A DNA stretch of 64,000 nucleotides from Oscillospiraceae bacterium. GTDB lineage: Bacteria > Bacillota > Clostridia > Oscillospirales > Acutalibacteraceae. The DNA is taken from the NCBI GenBank assembly GCA_902769255.1, contig CACXOM010000002.1, positions 124,001-188,000 of the forward strand. Direction: 5' to 3'. The notes beneath the pieces were generated by a model. The model ran no database searches. It was not told the DNA's origin and saw only the letters and a list, made by a program, of their open reading frames with translations. Shown piece by piece: positions 63,841 to 64,000 of the stretch (its first letter is position 1; each line of letters opens with the position of its first letter). The position numbers and the translations under genes were made by a program.

Positions 63841-64000
63841 AGCCTTCGTCTTTTATACAAAAAGACGAAGACTGAAACTTTAATCTCCGCGGTACCACTT
63901 TTCTTGGTTTAAAACCCACTTTATTCAGCACAATTAATGCCTACTTCCTATAACGGTGAAGTTCCGTCTTTCATACTCAAGATAAAAATCTCTTTCTGTC
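63841..64000 (-). promoter_or_regulatory. T-box riboswitch leader of the leu-ilv operon (partial)
   Basis: On the minus strand the T-box core AAGTGGTACCGCGGAG (63900 to 63885) is preceded by GTGGGTTTTAAACCAAG, as in classic T-boxes. An 11-bp terminator stem (63844-63854 with 63860-63870) and a T-run follow. Uncharged tRNA would favour the antiterminator. The 5' part with the specifier codon is past the window end, so leucine is predicted from the genes, not seen. Confidence 0.9.

Overview
The window reads as a chromosomal segment from a low-GC, spore-forming, fibre-degrading member of the Clostridia, most like the Ruminococcus/Oscillospiraceae group. The grounds are AT-rich codons, strong AGGAGG-type ribosome binding sites with several TTG/GTG starts, Firmicutes marker genes (hprK, rapZ, whiA, spoVT, spoIIM, RNase J, a T-box leader), and carbohydrate genes typical of gut or rumen cellulose users (two GH5 glycosidases and a large glycoside phosphorylase). 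No prophage, insertion sequence, CRISPR array or rRNA operon was seen. Almost all of the sequence is coding, and gene direction flips about every 2-10 kb.

Layout. 1-10.5 kb (+): a housekeeping run of smc (5' end outside), ftsY, rdgB, yhbY, nadD, yqeK, an LCP-family wall enzyme, rsfS, leuS and an intracellular GH5 glycosidase. 10.5-13.6 kb (+): rpsU on its own consensus promoter, yqeG, an endonuclease IV-like TIM barrel, efp, an acidic zinc-ribbon protein and a small membrane protein. 13.6-21.6 kb (-): hprK, ROK sugar kinase, murB, rapZ, whiA, dnaE. 21.7-27.2 kb: flavin reductase, a D,D-carboxypeptidase, a loxP/dif-like palindrome just upstream of a tyrosine recombinase, spoVT (-) and glmS. 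27.2-32.8 kb: an FAD oxidoreductase preceded by a possible 28-residue Cys-rich leader peptide, a 1043-residue glycoside phosphorylase, and a DUF4886 protein. 32.9-35.2 kb: serC-serA, with twin palindromes upstream. 35.2-41 kb (-): a YesL/DUF624-like membrane protein, xerD, a SpoIIM-like protein, a cysteine-desulfurase-like enzyme with DUF3343, ispF and hemW. 41-44.8 kb (+): RNase J, ybaB, recR, smpB and tmRNA. 44.8-47.3 kb: an AraC regulator divergent from a frameshifted GH5 gene, with an AraC-type direct-repeat operator between them. 47.4-49.7 kb (-): tRNA-Gln, tgt and queA. 49.7-52.7 kb (+): asd-dapA-dapB. 52.7-64 kb (-): a T-box-controlled branched-chain amino acid operon, leuA-leuC-leuD-leuB-ilvA-ridA-ilvB-ilvN-ilvC-ilvD.

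How the parts fit. Much of the window is central metabolism: serine, lysine/diaminopimelate and Leu/Ile/Val synthesis, amino-sugar and wall synthesis (glmS, murB, dacF), and carbon-control genes (hprK, rapZ). The less ordinary parts are the regulatory and recombination signals: the palindrome beside the recombinase at 23.56 kb, repeated TTATGTAAAC-like boxes upstream of spoIIM-xerD, the Cys-rich mini-ORF overlapping a hairpin, the twin serC palindromes, and the AraC operator in front of a decaying GH5 gene. I did not find a clearly new multi-gene system; the palindrome/recombinase pair is the strongest lead. All calls come from reading the sequence; no database search was run.
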